DNA of 64,000 nucleotides, from positions 248,001-312,000 of the forward strand of contig SEMN01000315.1 of NCBI GenBank assembly GCA_005408345.1, in the 5' to 3' direction. Below are positions 25,110-37,300 of this stretch, piece after piece (within the stretch, counting starts at the first letter, position 1; the number at the start of each line of letters is the position of its first letter). Position numbers and translations under genes: made by a program. The DNA is from Macquaria australasica (Eukaryota > Chordata > Actinopteri > Centrarchiformes > Percichthyidae). The notes beneath the pieces are model-generated. The model did not search any database and was not told the DNA's origin. It was given only the letters and a program-made list of their open reading frames with translations.

Positions 25110-28100
25110 ATGTGGGAAGAGAAGAAGAAGAGGACAGTAAAACCAGAAAAACATGAGCCAGACACTTGTCCGATGATCGTGGGTAAAATAAAGAAATCCA
25201 TTCCCAGGATGAGAGCTGTGAAGGAAAAGGAGAAGATTAAAGTTACCACATCAAACAGCAAATGTCTCACTACTACATGTGAGACATCAGGGAATATAAT
25301 GCGGCTTTGTGTCAACCTAATGCCTGTTTTGGCTGCAGCCAAGGAGCCTGTGGAGGAAGAGGACGTGGAAGAAGAGGACAACAGCTGTACAAGTAAAAAA
25401 GAGCCAGAAACCAGCAGCAAAAATGACCCATGTGTCAGTAAATCAGTGGAACAAACACTCGATCCAAGTGATTCTTACACAGGATTCAATTTGGACACTG
25501 ACACCAAACAACCTCTAAGTCCTCAGTTTGTGCTGCCTCCTATAACTCAACCTAAACCAGCTCTTGAGTGTTGTGACCATCAGAAGACCAAGAAGTGCAC
25601 ACACACACCTCTACCTTCCATCGGTGTATCTGAGCAAACTAGGACCAACTCTTCAAACTTTTCAATACAAGGCTGCAGAGGCGACGAGTTAGTTACAGGA
25701 CGAGTACCAGACAGCAGGCCCTGGATAGACAATCCCCTGTTCTCTAGAAGTGTGAGTAAACTACAAAACCAGCTGGCTAATAATGTTTTTCTGCCATTTT
25801 TTAAATCATCTTTAAAGAATTACATCTGCTCCTTAAAATCCTGGGGTGATAAAGAGAGTGCTGAAAAGTTTTGCTCATGTAAAAGTGGTTCATTTTGAGT
25901 TAAAAGGACATAAAGGAAGTCTGAACAGGTTGCAGTGGCCTTTGACTGAGAGGAAATGATTAAGTCACAGTTTAATACAAGATTCTGGGCAATAAAAATA
26001 GCTTTTAAAGCACCTTCCTGAGCAATGATTGAGTCACTGGTATTGATCAGAAACTATACATCTGCTCATACAGTATGTTGTAATCAGTCCAACAGAACAG
26101 TTTAAATCTTCTTTATTGCCCCTTTAATGTTAAAACAGATGCTAAGAGACATCAAAGGTCTTTACTCCAGTTATTACTTTTAACATGTTTTGCTCATTAT
26201 TTGCAAATTATTGCGAAGCCATTAAGTCCTAAAAGCTGGGTTTAAAATCAAATGTTTGAAAAAGGAAGCTTAACTTCAAAATATCAGTTTAAAAATTAAT
26301 TTAGTTTTCAAGATACTCAAACAGTAAGTGGAAAGTAACTAAGTACATTTACTTAAGTACAATTTTAAGGTACTTGTACTTTACTTGAGTATTTAAATTT
26401 TATGCTACTTTAAACTTCTACTCCTCTACATCCCAGAGGGAAATATATTTTTTACTTCACTACATTTACTTGACAGTTTTAATTAGTGGTTACTTTGCAG
26501 AATAAGATTATAAAATATTATAAAATATAATACATTATTAAGGATTAAACAAGTGTTTCCTAACCTTTTTGACCTGTGACCTCTTACAAAAAATCTGTCT
26601 AGTTGGGACACTTTATCATGTTTAGGATGTCTATCAGTTGTTAGCAGCATCATTAAATGACAGTTTGAGGCCCAAAGAGGTGAAATTATCCAATATTTCA
26701 CAAAAAGATTAGAGAAAAATCCAGAAAAGAAATACAAAGTTTTTTATTCTTTCCTCTCTCCTTAATCATCTCATGACCCCTCAGATTTATCTTGTGACCC
26801 TTTGGACCTGTACTGTAAATAAAGAAGTTATAACTAGCACTCATGCAGAACAACTACTTTTACTTTTGATACTTATGTACTTTTACTTAAGCAGGATTTT
26901 GGATGCACTTTACTTGTAATGAGTATTTCTACATTGTGCTATTGGTATATTTACTGAAGTAGTTGATGTGAATACTGCACTGCCACTGACACTGAGCTAA
27001 GTTAAAAAAAAACAGATTTTAAAAGTAAAGCTGTTTTAAAGAACTGAGTTTTGTTGTAAAATTGCCTCGGGTATTTTCCCCATCATCATGTCATCACACT
27101 ACAGATCTGACTGACTCTGCTCTCCTGTCCTCTGTGCAGAGATCTGCTGAGTTTCATCTTCCTGACATCTCCTTGTCCAGTCTGGACGCCCTGCTGCAGA
27201 CGGTCACACAGAAACTGGGGAGGAAGAAGAGAGGTGGTGATGAAGGATCATGGAGACATGTCCAGTCTGATCACCTCCTCACGGCTGTTAGTGAACAGCG
27301 TGTGAGAGAGAAGAGTGTCGGGCAGCAGATCGACCACTGCACAGATAACAGAAGCCTGGCCAACATGTATGTTTGGTGGTTTTGAGTACAATTTTAATTT
27401 TAATGTTATTATTTATTGCACCGTAGTTGTAGTATGAAAGTGGAATATAAAAAGTACATTATCAGGGTTACATTAAGGTTACACCATTATCCATACTGAG
27501 GAACAGATGGAGAATCTGACAGGATTTTGTTGCACATTTTATTATTAGTTAAATTAAATTGGATGTCTTCTTTATAAATCGCTGTAGCTGTATTTGAGCC
27601 AATGCAAATTTTGCCTGTGTGAGAATTATGTGCAGGAAATTGACGCCTTGTGTGTGTGAACACCATTTGAGTCCAGCGGGGGAATGGAGGACCCTGCCAC
27701 TGACAATAAAAACTATTTGTAACTAATAAGTGTAAATACATTCAATGGAACAGAAAAAAATCCAGCCGTAAATAGTGTCCAAAATTGGGTTTGATATGAT
27801 GAAATTCCTAAGGATTATTATTATACCTAAACCAAAATTTCCAGACTCTCGAAGCCTTGTCATCACATCCACAGTTATTTATTTTACCAGCTGTTCATAT
27901 TAACTTTGATTGTATGTTTTGATCATGATTATTTAATGCTGGCTAATTTCCAGAGTATGGGATCAACAGAGGACTTATCTAGCTATGAGTGAACACAAGA
28001 AAAGACCTTTCCTTTTAGATTATGTTGAAAATCAAGCATTTTTCAAGGAGAATATTCGCATTTGAAGCATTTTCCTAACTTATAAATATAACGGTTAACA

Positions 28101-28309
28101 TTAAGCATTTTCCAAACTTTCAAGACTTTGTACGAACCCTGTAAAGAAAACCGTTCAGTAAATGTGATTTCTGTCTCTCTTCTTTTAACAGTGAAGCAGC
28201 AACACGAACATCAGCGGGTGGACGCAGTGTTAACAGACAGAGGAGCCTCCCTCCACTCATCCTCAGTATGACGAAGAAAGACCTCCTGACTTCCAATGCG
28301 CTGCAGTGA
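25110..28309 (+). CDS. Uncharacterised three-exon gene, 328 aa
   Basis: The model is 25110-25751, 27140-27366 and 28192-28309. It totals 987 nt including TGA, with GT-AG junctions (AGT|GTGAGT; GTGCAG|AGA; CAT|GTATGT; AACAG|TGA) and consistent phases. The frame is also open upstream of the ATG at 25110, so an additional 5' exon is possible. I recognise no domain. The N-terminus is Lys/Glu-rich (MWEEKKKRTVKPEKHE), followed by an acidic patch (EEEDVEEED, about residues 77-85), Ser/Thr/Pro-rich sequence and three similar short motifs: VLPPITQ, PLPSIG and SLPPLIL. Exon 2 holds a leucine-rich predicted helix (DISLSSLDALLQTVTQKL) and a basic RKKR. There is no signal peptide or membrane segment. It is probably soluble and largely disordered. 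Confidence 0.6.
26324..26990 (+). mobile_element. Non-autonomous DNA-transposon-like repeat, AAGTAC-rich
   Basis: The left end reads AGTGGAAAGTAACTAAGTAC and continues with repeated TACTT/AAGTA words. The right end has TTTTACTTAAGCAGGATTTT and CACTGCCACTGAC. The centre carries an unrelated segment (CTCATGACCCCTCAG). It is a widespread teleost repeat that I would class near hAT. It lies in intron 1 of the unknown gene, and a partial copy is at 15.07 kb. Confidence 0.6.
28030..28141. mobile_element. Partial interspersed repeat in the unknown gene's intron 2
   Basis: The motifs CAAGCATTTTTCAAGGA, GCATTTTCCAAACTTTCAAG and ACGAACCCTGT form the right end of a common teleost repeat related to the 19.87-kb block. 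It stops about 50 bases before the exon 3 acceptor. Confidence 0.4.
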
Positions 28310-28514
28310 TTTATCAAAAACAACAAACTGGACTCACAACATATACAGCACAATATTTTAAAAATGTTACAGGAAACCAGATAGTTTTATTTTCCTTTAT
28401 CACATTCACAACAGATGTATACCCGTTTTTTTAAATCTATATTTCCACTATATAATGTACATCTTATAGTAGATGCACAGATAAATTAATGTTCAAGTAG
28501 AACGTTTCAAGCAT

Positions 28515-28520
28515 AATAAA
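28515..28520 (+). terminator. Polyadenylation signal for the unknown gene
   Basis: AATAAA occurs about 206 bases beyond the stop codon, within ATAATAAAAGTAC. The position is normal for a short 3' untranslated region and supports the three-exon model. Confidence 0.5.
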
Positions 28521-28921
28521 AGTACATTCAGTAGTAGACTTTCATTCAAAAATGAGACATTTTAATCCAGCTTAATGTCATTTCAGCTTTTTCAAAACGT
28601 GACCTTTTTATATTTTAATGTAGCATTGTGGAATGAAACCCTTCTGACACTTTGTTTGTCTCATGCCTATAGTTACTATATTGTAACAATCGTTTTAACA
28701 TGTAACACTGCATTACAGTGCAGCAGCAACCTGCTTTGGACATTCAGTGTCCATTCAGCGGTATCATTTTTGTCACTTTTTTGATAGAAAAAAAAAGAAG
28801 AAATATAGTTTATGAAAAGAAACTTAAAATAAATTAAAAAAACAACCAACAGCAATGTTGTTGCATCTGGTGTTTGCAGCTTAGACTGAACGTATTCATT
28901 CTTTGATTGTTTGGTCTTTGA

Positions 28922-28927
28922 TTTATT
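28922..28927 (-). terminator. Candidate polyadenylation signal for abca7
   Basis: TTTATT on the plus strand gives AATAAA on the minus strand, about 1.07 kb past the abca7 stop. I saw no closer canonical hexamer between it and the stop codon. Confidence 0.3.
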
Positions 28928-29516
28928 ATAATTCTTTTGATTGAGTGTGGAGTGTTTGGCGTTATGTAGAAGAATTTGTAACGAGACTCTGCAGCTAAGA
29001 CAGTGCAGAGTCTGGGCTTGAAAGCTTTTTCAATAGTTTTACATTTTAATAATAAATTAAATGGGGTTTCCAGACCTTTCAAGATCTGTGCAGGAAGTCT
29101 GGATGTCAGATTCCTCTATAAGATAAAACAAACAAAACATGACCTAATTATTAAATAACCAAAATGACAGTAAATGACAGGCAGAAGTAAAGATTGTTTT
29201 TCCTCATCATTTGTAATACCCTCTGTTCGGACAGTGACACTGACAAATCACACAAAATAAAAAACTAAAATTTTTGACAGATAAAACACACAAAAAAATT
29301 GATTTACAAAACAATGACACTTTTAAAGTTCATCATGAAACATTTAAGAGGTATTTAACATCTTATTCTCCACATAAGAGATATTGTATAATGTTCAGAA
29401 ACAACCCCTCAAATGCTTTCTGATATATAAAATAATATTAATAATTACATGTAACACATGTACCTCAGCTACTGTTTGAGTGTTTGCAGCATTTTCTTTT
29501 TTTAAAGTGCTTTCTG

Positions 29517-29600
29517 CTAAATAAAGACTGGGAGAGGTCTAATGATTGAGCCCTGAGGAACGCCACCCCTTGTTTTTACGTCAAGCTTTGCATAATATTC
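29517..29600 (-). mobile_element. Reverse-transcriptase relic (LINE-like)
   Basis: A minus-strand frame contains GGVPQGSIIRPLPVF, a decayed form of the GVPQGS-x-L-x-P-L motif of non-LTR reverse transcriptases. The surrounding frame does not show the next catalytic motif. It is a short dead fragment, probably within the abca7 3' untranslated region. Confidence 0.4.
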
Positions 29601-29998
29601 TTTCAGGATAAATAAACCAGAACTTTGGAGTGATGAGATTTGATACAGAAAGAGAAGACACAGTGTATGATTCATGAACCCAAATAAAGGGTATAAAGCT
29701 ACAGATATGTTAACCTTGTTAAGGTGAACAAGGCACCAAAGCCATATTAGGAAGCAATTTGGTTCCGTCATCAGAGGACGCCAAGGGGATAAATTTACCT
29801 CTAATGACTCAACAGTAACACTTTCAAAGTCCCTCTTTTACACTTCTTACTCCAGTGAGTGGTACTGTTGCATGTTGCATATTGAGGTTGCTGCCAACAT
29901 TGAACAACATTCAAATAAACATACAGTGAGTAATAAAAAGCTTTTGACTGTAGTTGGTCCTTTCAACCTGTGTCCTCGTGTTGTTGCACCAGTCCACT

Positions 29999-30695
29999 TC
30001 ACAGTTCGCTGTCCTGTGTGTTGTTGTCGACCATAAAGAGCGCAGAAGGACTTTTACTGGACCTCTCTGACGTGTGTTTGGATTTACTGGATTCTCCCTG
30101 AACTCCACTGTTTGATCCACTGCTGACCCTCCGATGCGTCTCAGCTGGCGGAGGTATTCTGGCCATTGCCGTACTGCTGTTCTTTTCTCCGTTAGCTTTG
30201 CCTTCTTTAGATTTGACCTGGCCAGCTTTTGCCTTTTTTGATTTACCCTCTTTCGGTTTGCTGTCAGATGATTTCCCATGCTGCTGTTGGGTCTTGCTTG
30301 GCTGAGGGGGTGTGACTGGCGGCTGTGGTTGGATGGTGGGAGGGTTAATCCTGGTGGGTAGTGCAGGCAGGTTGGTCGGTACTGTTCTGTTGCTGATGAC
30401 CACAGTTGTGAGGTCGTCGTCGTCGTCAGTCTGCTCCTTGGCAAAGTTGACAAACACCTAGAAAAATGAACCCGCTTTAGTGTCACACTAATTCATCCTT
30501 CAATTTATTTATATTAGCCTGGTCAGCTATCAAGCTAATGATAGTCAGCTATCCATCACATTCTTGTTGTTAACACCTCTTAGCATGCATGCTAACGAAT
30601 ATATATAGTGAAGCATGGAGATATTAAAGGTTAAAACAACTCAAAGATTGTTCAATAGCTGAGACGAGCTTCCTTTCCTATTCCCTCATTGCAGC

Positions 30696-30742
<47 letters not shown>

Positions 30743-31516
30743 TCTCACATATTGGAAGAAAACTTCTGCCCCAATCATTAATATGTGGCTGGATGATTTA
30801 ATTAACATCTTACATATCCGTTTCAATCTGTTGGAATCTGCCAACCTCTCTCATTAAGTACCTTGCAACTTGAAATCTACCACAGCATCATAAAATGTGA
30901 AAGAACATGAGTGAGTGATGATATATATTTAGGTGGGTTAGGGTGCTCGGGTGGGATTATCAATACTCTTTGTTGCACAATTATTTGACATTTTATAGAC
31001 CAAATGATACATTGTGAGAATAATCGGCAGATTGATCGATAATGAAGATAATCATTAGTTGCAGCCCTATTAAACATTCAAAATCATGCCTTTTCCTTCT
31101 TTCCTTTAAAAACTAGCCAGAGAGCAAAGCCTCCCCTGAGCAACGGACACATTGCCTCTATTTAGTTCTATTTACAGAAGATCCCGGATCAGGACCATTA
31201 CACCACCCTTCTGCAGAAATATGAGAGGTTTGAGTGCTTTCATCCCAGCTGCACCATCGTCCTCACCTGGTCCAGGGTGGTCTGTGAAACAGAGAAGTCG
31301 ATGATGCCCAGCTCCTCGTAGTTGCTGGCCAGCACATCGAAGACACGAGCGAGGCAGCAGCTGTGCGAGGGCAGCTGGAACTGCAGCACGTTCTGGTGGC
31401 GCTCCTTCAGCTCGATGCTGGGGAAAGAGCTCTTCATATAGGTGCTGATGAGGCACGAGTCCGGGTTGGATTTAGTGTCCACCAGACGGAGGATGATGGT
31501 GTAGCCATCACCAAAC
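29999..31516 (-). CDS. abca7: abca7 exons 47-48: C-terminal domain and extended tail
   Basis: Exons: 31267-31516 and 29999-30457 (about residues 2132-2367). Exon 47 carries FGDGYTIILRLVD, QNVLQFQLPSHSCC and DFSVSQTTLDQ. Exon 48 opens VFVNFAKEQTDDDDD, containing the VFVNFA motif known in ABCA1. It then diverges into about 135 residues of Pro/Gln-rich (PPTIQPQPPVTPPQPSKTQQ), Lys-rich and Ser-rich low-complexity sequence. The last residues, NNTQDSEL, fit a class I PDZ ligand (S-x-L). The tail is far longer than the human ones I recall and is probably disordered. Confidence 0.85.
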
Positions 31517-34304
31517 CTGGAAGGTGAAGGACAGATAGAAATAGTCAAGATTTTATATGTACAGTTACATCAATACAGTTTAGTGTAATGTGAATCAACA
31601 ACTATAAAAAGTTAATCTTGCAAAGGTCAAAAATGCATCAGCGTCTCAGTTAAAAGCCAGTCAGCCTCATGATATGTGTTGTTCCTGAGATGCACTGTAG
31701 AGTAACATGTGCAGTCTACTGTGTGCAGCGTACACTAGGGCTACTTAACCCGTTCAGCGTGGTTGAACAACAAGTTCAACAGTATGAAATCATATACAGT
31801 ATGAACTCTACAGCTTAAATTCTCCTTGCAGTTAAACCTAAGTCACTGTATACGACTTACAACTTACGACAACGAGTATCAAGAAAAAGAACACAGGTTA
31901 TTTCCACAATTTCACGAACTGAACTTCTCCTCAGGGACTAAATATATTCACATGGAAGTGTAGACTATATTTCATTACAAATGAGCACTGGGCCATTTCA
32001 CTGAATAATTGCAAGGTCTCAAAATATTTTAGGGGTATGGGCATGTGGAAAAAAATCCTATAATCACATTATACTGTCATTTTATATTGCAATATCGATG
32101 AATATGTATTTTCTGGAAAATGAATTGAGAGAATGTTTAAGGATAAAATAACCAGACAGGAATGTTTATTTCTGACAAATCCAGCTAATTAAGTACCAGT
32201 TAATTTGAAGTACTTCCTCACATTGATGCAAAAAACATATAAAAATCCAATATTGCCATAAAACAGCTCCTCCTTATTAAAATGATAGATACTGTGATAT
32301 AAACGGTAAGAAAAGAAACAGATGACAAATTTTCAATTGTCTTACAGTATTTATTATCACATTGCCAAACCATAAATAATCTCGTATCTTTACTATTTAA
32401 TATTATGTGACTTTTGCTCGGTTGAGCTCATACATCGTGAGCACAGACACTAATAAAGATGAGAGACTGTTTGGCTTTGAATTGGCATGAGCCGTCATTC
32501 TGTATTAATTATTATAATTTAAATGGCATTAATGACAACTTGATGTGTAAATTGATCCAAACTCTGTTGAGACAAACTGTGTATGTGTCCTTGTATACTC
32601 TCTTTGGTAAAAAACCTAATTCAGAACTTCTCAGACTGCTGCAGTGACTCGTGACTGTAAACCTCATGTGACTCAATCAGCTGCACAGAGAGAGGGTCCT
32701 TCACAGATCTCTTCACCTCCGTGGGGACAATAAACGTATCAAATCAGTAAGCAAACTTTGGTTTCAACTGATTTAGTAACTGATACAACAGGGGAGGGGT
32801 GAAGTTTGGCAGTGTGGGCACAAATCTCCAACGTTCATTCGCTGAATTATATTTCGTGTTTGGAGTTTAACTTGTATTGTTGAGGTTAGACAGAATATGC
32901 AAAAAACAGGTAAGATAGTAGAGTGTGTTTACCTGTTCTTCAGGTGTTGGACAGACCCGAGACACTGGAATCTGCCGTTGACCATGATGGCCATTCGGGT
33001 GCAGAGAGCCTCACATTCCTCCATACTGACCATACAGACACAAGATAAAACCCATTAACATATACACTATAAACACACTACAAGAAAACTCTTAGCTGAC
33101 AGGCCGTTGTGGGTCATCCTGCTAGTGTGTCTTGGCTCTTACAGCCATGCCTCCGCTTTTAAGGTACAGAATAATTTAGTGTATATCTCCTCCTACCTGT
33201 GTGAGGTGAGAACTACAGCTCTTCCCTCTTTGGTGACGCTGAGGATGCAGTTCCACAGAAACCTTTTGGCTTTTGGGTCCATGCCAGTGGTGGGCTCATC
33301 CTAACAAGAATTAAAATCAAAGCATCAAGGAAACAAATATGCAAGTCAAAATACTAATACATTTTAGCAACATTCCTGGACACACTTTAAGCAAGAATTA
33401 AAACAGATATTACTGTGGTGGCACCAACTAACCACAGCATCAAAGTTTAAAAGGAGTCTATATGCACATTTTGAGAATGGGTGCTGTTATGTTTTATGCA
33501 ATGTCTTTGTTGTTGCAACAGGTGATATTGATACTGATGATTGTTTTCTACAGTGGAGGAAAATGTTGTACGAGGGGACAGTAAATCTTCAGGTTCGATT
33601 CTCACCAGGAATATAACAGGCGGAGCCCCGATGAGGGAGATGGCAGTGGAGAGTTTTCTCTTGTTGCCTCCGCTGTAGCCTCCAGCCTCCCGCTCAGCGT
33701 ACTGGGTCAGTCCCAGCTTCTGCACCCCCCACTGCGCCACCTACAGGACAGCAGAGAAAGTATATTAATCCCGCACTGTCTTGTGTTTCAGTTTTGAGGT
33801 GAACTGCTCCTTTGCGTTACCTTGACGACAGACTCCTCTGGCACTCCCCGCAGGCGGGCGAACAGCTCCAGATGTTCCCGACCCGTCAGCAGGTTGCTGA
33901 TGGCGTCAAACTGTGGACAGTAACCCATCAGCTGGTGGACTCGCTCCATCTCTGTCAGCACACTGAGGACCACAGAAACACCACAACTGTCTCTGTTAGT
34001 ACTGATAGTATGACTGCTGCTGCTGCTACTACTTTAGTTATTGTACTGGTACTACTACTATTGCTAACCCTACTTCTACTACTGATGTTCCTATGTTTCT
34101 TAACACTACCACCACTTTAGTACTAATGTTACTATGCAAATCGTACACCTGCAATGGTGGCCTATTACTAGTACTTCAACAACTACTGTCACTACAGGGA
34201 CTACAGTATGACTACTACGACTACTACTACTACTACCGCTTCTGCCATTACTATATCTGCACCTATTACCTCTACAATTACTGATACTCTTTCTTCTATT
34301 ACTT

Positions 34305-34338
<34 letters not shown>

Positions 34339-37300
34339 GCTACTACAGTTATGACTACAACTACTGCTCTTGTAGCTTATTTCAAAGTTTATGGGTGTTG
34401 ATGATATTTAACTGCCAATTAACTCAATACTATCTGCAAATCCAGTAATTAGTTAGTGAAAAACTAATGTTTTTAATGTGCTGTGAAAAAAAAAATGCAG
34501 TTTTACCACATTTTACCAAAACTTATCATGTGGGTAATTTCAGCTTCACGTCCACATTACTGGCCTCTTATATCCAGGATAGGCTCTCAACCAAAAATCT
34601 CAAAAGGGACACTTCATGTGTACTGTTTGATGTCGTTCACTTAGTAGAACAAGGCCTTTGTAAATGTTGAATAACTGGGTGGTGGAGAAGGTTTGTACCT
34701 GTGGTGATTAAGGAACGCCTCTCCGTAGGTGATGGCCGTGTCTCCGGTCAGCATGCGAAAGGTAGAGGTCTTCCCTGCTCCGTTCACCCCCAGCAGGCCA
34801 AAACACTGGAGGACACATACACAACAACACCAAGTTATAGATATAACTATACATGCAGAAGCTGTTGTCAGCAGCTGGCACCATACCCTTGAGACTATGT
34901 GAAGTTATTTAGACAAAACAGAGCTAAATATAATAGATGTTTCACTCTACAGTAGCAGCAACAGAAACTACTGTAGCAGTAGTAGTAACAGTTGTGGTTG
35001 TAGCTGTAGAAGCAGCTGTAGCAGAAGTAGCCAAGCAGGAGCAATATTAGTAGTAGCAGCAGCAGTATTTTTAGAAACAGCAGCACCAGCTGTGGAAGTA
35101 TTATTAACAGTTACAGTAACAGCAGCAGGAACAGCAACAGCTGTAGCAGCAGTACTAACACTAGTAGCAGTTTTAGTAGTTTCAGCAGCAGCTGTGATAA
35201 AATAATGGCTGGGATATTATCAAAAAATGCCTCTTTTTGGGAGAAAACAGTTATTCAGACAATGTGTGTACAATGTGTGTGTGTTTTCATTGTACTATGA
35301 TGTAATAAGTGCTGCTTTTGGTGTGTGTGTGTGTGTGTGTGTCTCTAACCTCGCCACGGGGAATCCCAAGGCAGAGACGATCCACCGCCGGCTTCCTGCC
35401 TGCTTTATAAACCTGCAAAACAAAAAGTCCTCTGTTATACCATCAGCCAGGAATTCACAATGATGCAGTCATAGCAAGACGTCTGTCAGTGTGGGATCAG
35501 TGGGAGAGGTTTGTCAAGGACTGGGCTCATCACTGTGACGCTGACAGTATGTAGGTTTTAAGTTCTGTAATTGGGAGACTGTAATTCTAACAAAATACAC
35601 AAATTCAGCTCTTATAAACAGGACTCGAATAAGTAGTTTAAATGTTTTGTATGGGTTATTTTTTTCATCAAAGCTTGTTGGCAACTGAATTCAGAGATTT
35701 GCTGCCATTCTGCCACAAGAGTGTACAACAGTTTGAGTTTTTAAGCTTGTATGCTGTTTGTACCTTGCTCAGGTCTATCATGGTGAGGATGTCGGATTGG
35801 GCTTTGCCACTCATGACCCTCTCTCTCTCCCTGGCGATGTCCTCATCCTCTGGACCAATAGGAGGCATCTCAGGCTTGACCCACCACGGCCTGAACGGAA
35901 AGATACAAGATCACCCTGTATCATTTAGTTTTAATGCTATGAAAGTTATCTGTCTCCTATTTCTACACAGAAGGCATTAATTTGCTTCACACCTTTATTC
36001 ATCTTATCTGCTTTTAGAAATATCCTGCTTCACAGTAATTTTGGTACAGTTGCTGCAGCTCGGGTCCAATGAAAAAAGCTCTGTTTGCATTTTATTAAAA
36101 TATTTTCATCCCACTAACTAAAACTCCTGTAAATTTATTTCTTACAGTAGCAGAGAGGGTCTTCTGTCCACTGAGAGAGTTGCTTTAAACGTACCTGAAG
36201 CGAATAAAGAACTTGTACTGCAGCAGTATGGTGAAGATGAAGAAGATAACACCTTCAGCTGCCATCGCAAACAGGTTCTTCCCTACAAAGTCCCACTGAA
36301 GAGGGTCCAGAGTCTGCTTTGTGCCTGGAGGAGGAAGAAACACACTCAAAGACGCTCTTTACATACATATATCTTTATATATCTTCAGTCCTGTGTGTGT
36401 TTGCAGCAGTCTAACATGCAGTTCAAGTGTTTACATATGCATGAAATAATGCTCCATAGGTTGATTGCGAAAATCTCTCTCGTCTAACAACACCATTTAC
36501 TGTATATTATATATTAAAACTGCAGTGCACAATCACCACAACAACAAGCATCAAAAGTGGAGAAGTTTATGGTTTCTTGTGGTAAAATAAGTTTTGGCTT
36601 TGAAATACTGAACAGATTTTTGGATGGTAGATATCTACAGTATTTAGAGGTGGATATATATTTTATAGGTACCCAGTCTCTGGAAGGCATCTGCCATGGC
36701 CTGGTTTTTGGCCATGTCGATGAGTCCACGACCCAGGCAGAAATGAGGGAAGATGAGAAACACCTTCTTCAGGATCCTGTTCACCTCGTTCAAATGCTGG
36801 AAAGAAGAAATCAGCCAGAAATCGTTGACTAGTTACAATTTTTTTTTTTGCTGCATTGCACAGAATAACTCAGCGATTACTGCTCAAGTTAAGAGCTCGG
36901 TGTGATTGAATTCAAACTCTCACTGATGAAGGTGGCGTTGCTGTTATACATAAATGTATAGCTGCTGTATAGTTTAATGTTTATGCATATCTGGGGCTTT
37001 TGCCTTATTATGATGAAGCCAATAAATAAGGACTTCTTTCTCCTGCCGGTGCAGACTGGTGCCATCTGTACCTCGTCAACAAACAGCTCCAGGACGAAGG
37101 TGGCGATGCTGCCATTGATTCCGATGAAGAGGTTGATGGAGGTCAGAACGACATAGGCTGTGCTGGGGACGCTGAACACAAAGGATGCTGGGTACATCAG
37201 AGGGGTGATGGACCACCTAAAAAAGATGATTAGGTCATTCATTTAGTAAAGACAGATACATTTATTACAGACCATGATCCTACTGGGACAATAGAGACTT

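Larger units (their letters stand above)
28521..29998. other. Convergent 3' region between the unknown gene and abca7
   Basis: This AT-rich stretch holds no recognised gene. It probably contains the abca7 3' untranslated region running leftwards, with a candidate AATAAA at 28,922-28,927 on the minus strand and a short reverse-transcriptase relic at about 29.5 kb. The two genes are tail-to-tail. Confidence 0.5.

Noticed and set aside
29911..30486. 191-codon minus-strand frame
   Set aside because: It is an out-of-frame shadow of abca7 exon 48; the in-phase frame ends at 29,999 and carries VFVNFA.
34093..34284. Tyr/Leu-rich frame in the triplet tract
   Set aside because: It is a direct translation of an intronic ACT/TAC repeat.
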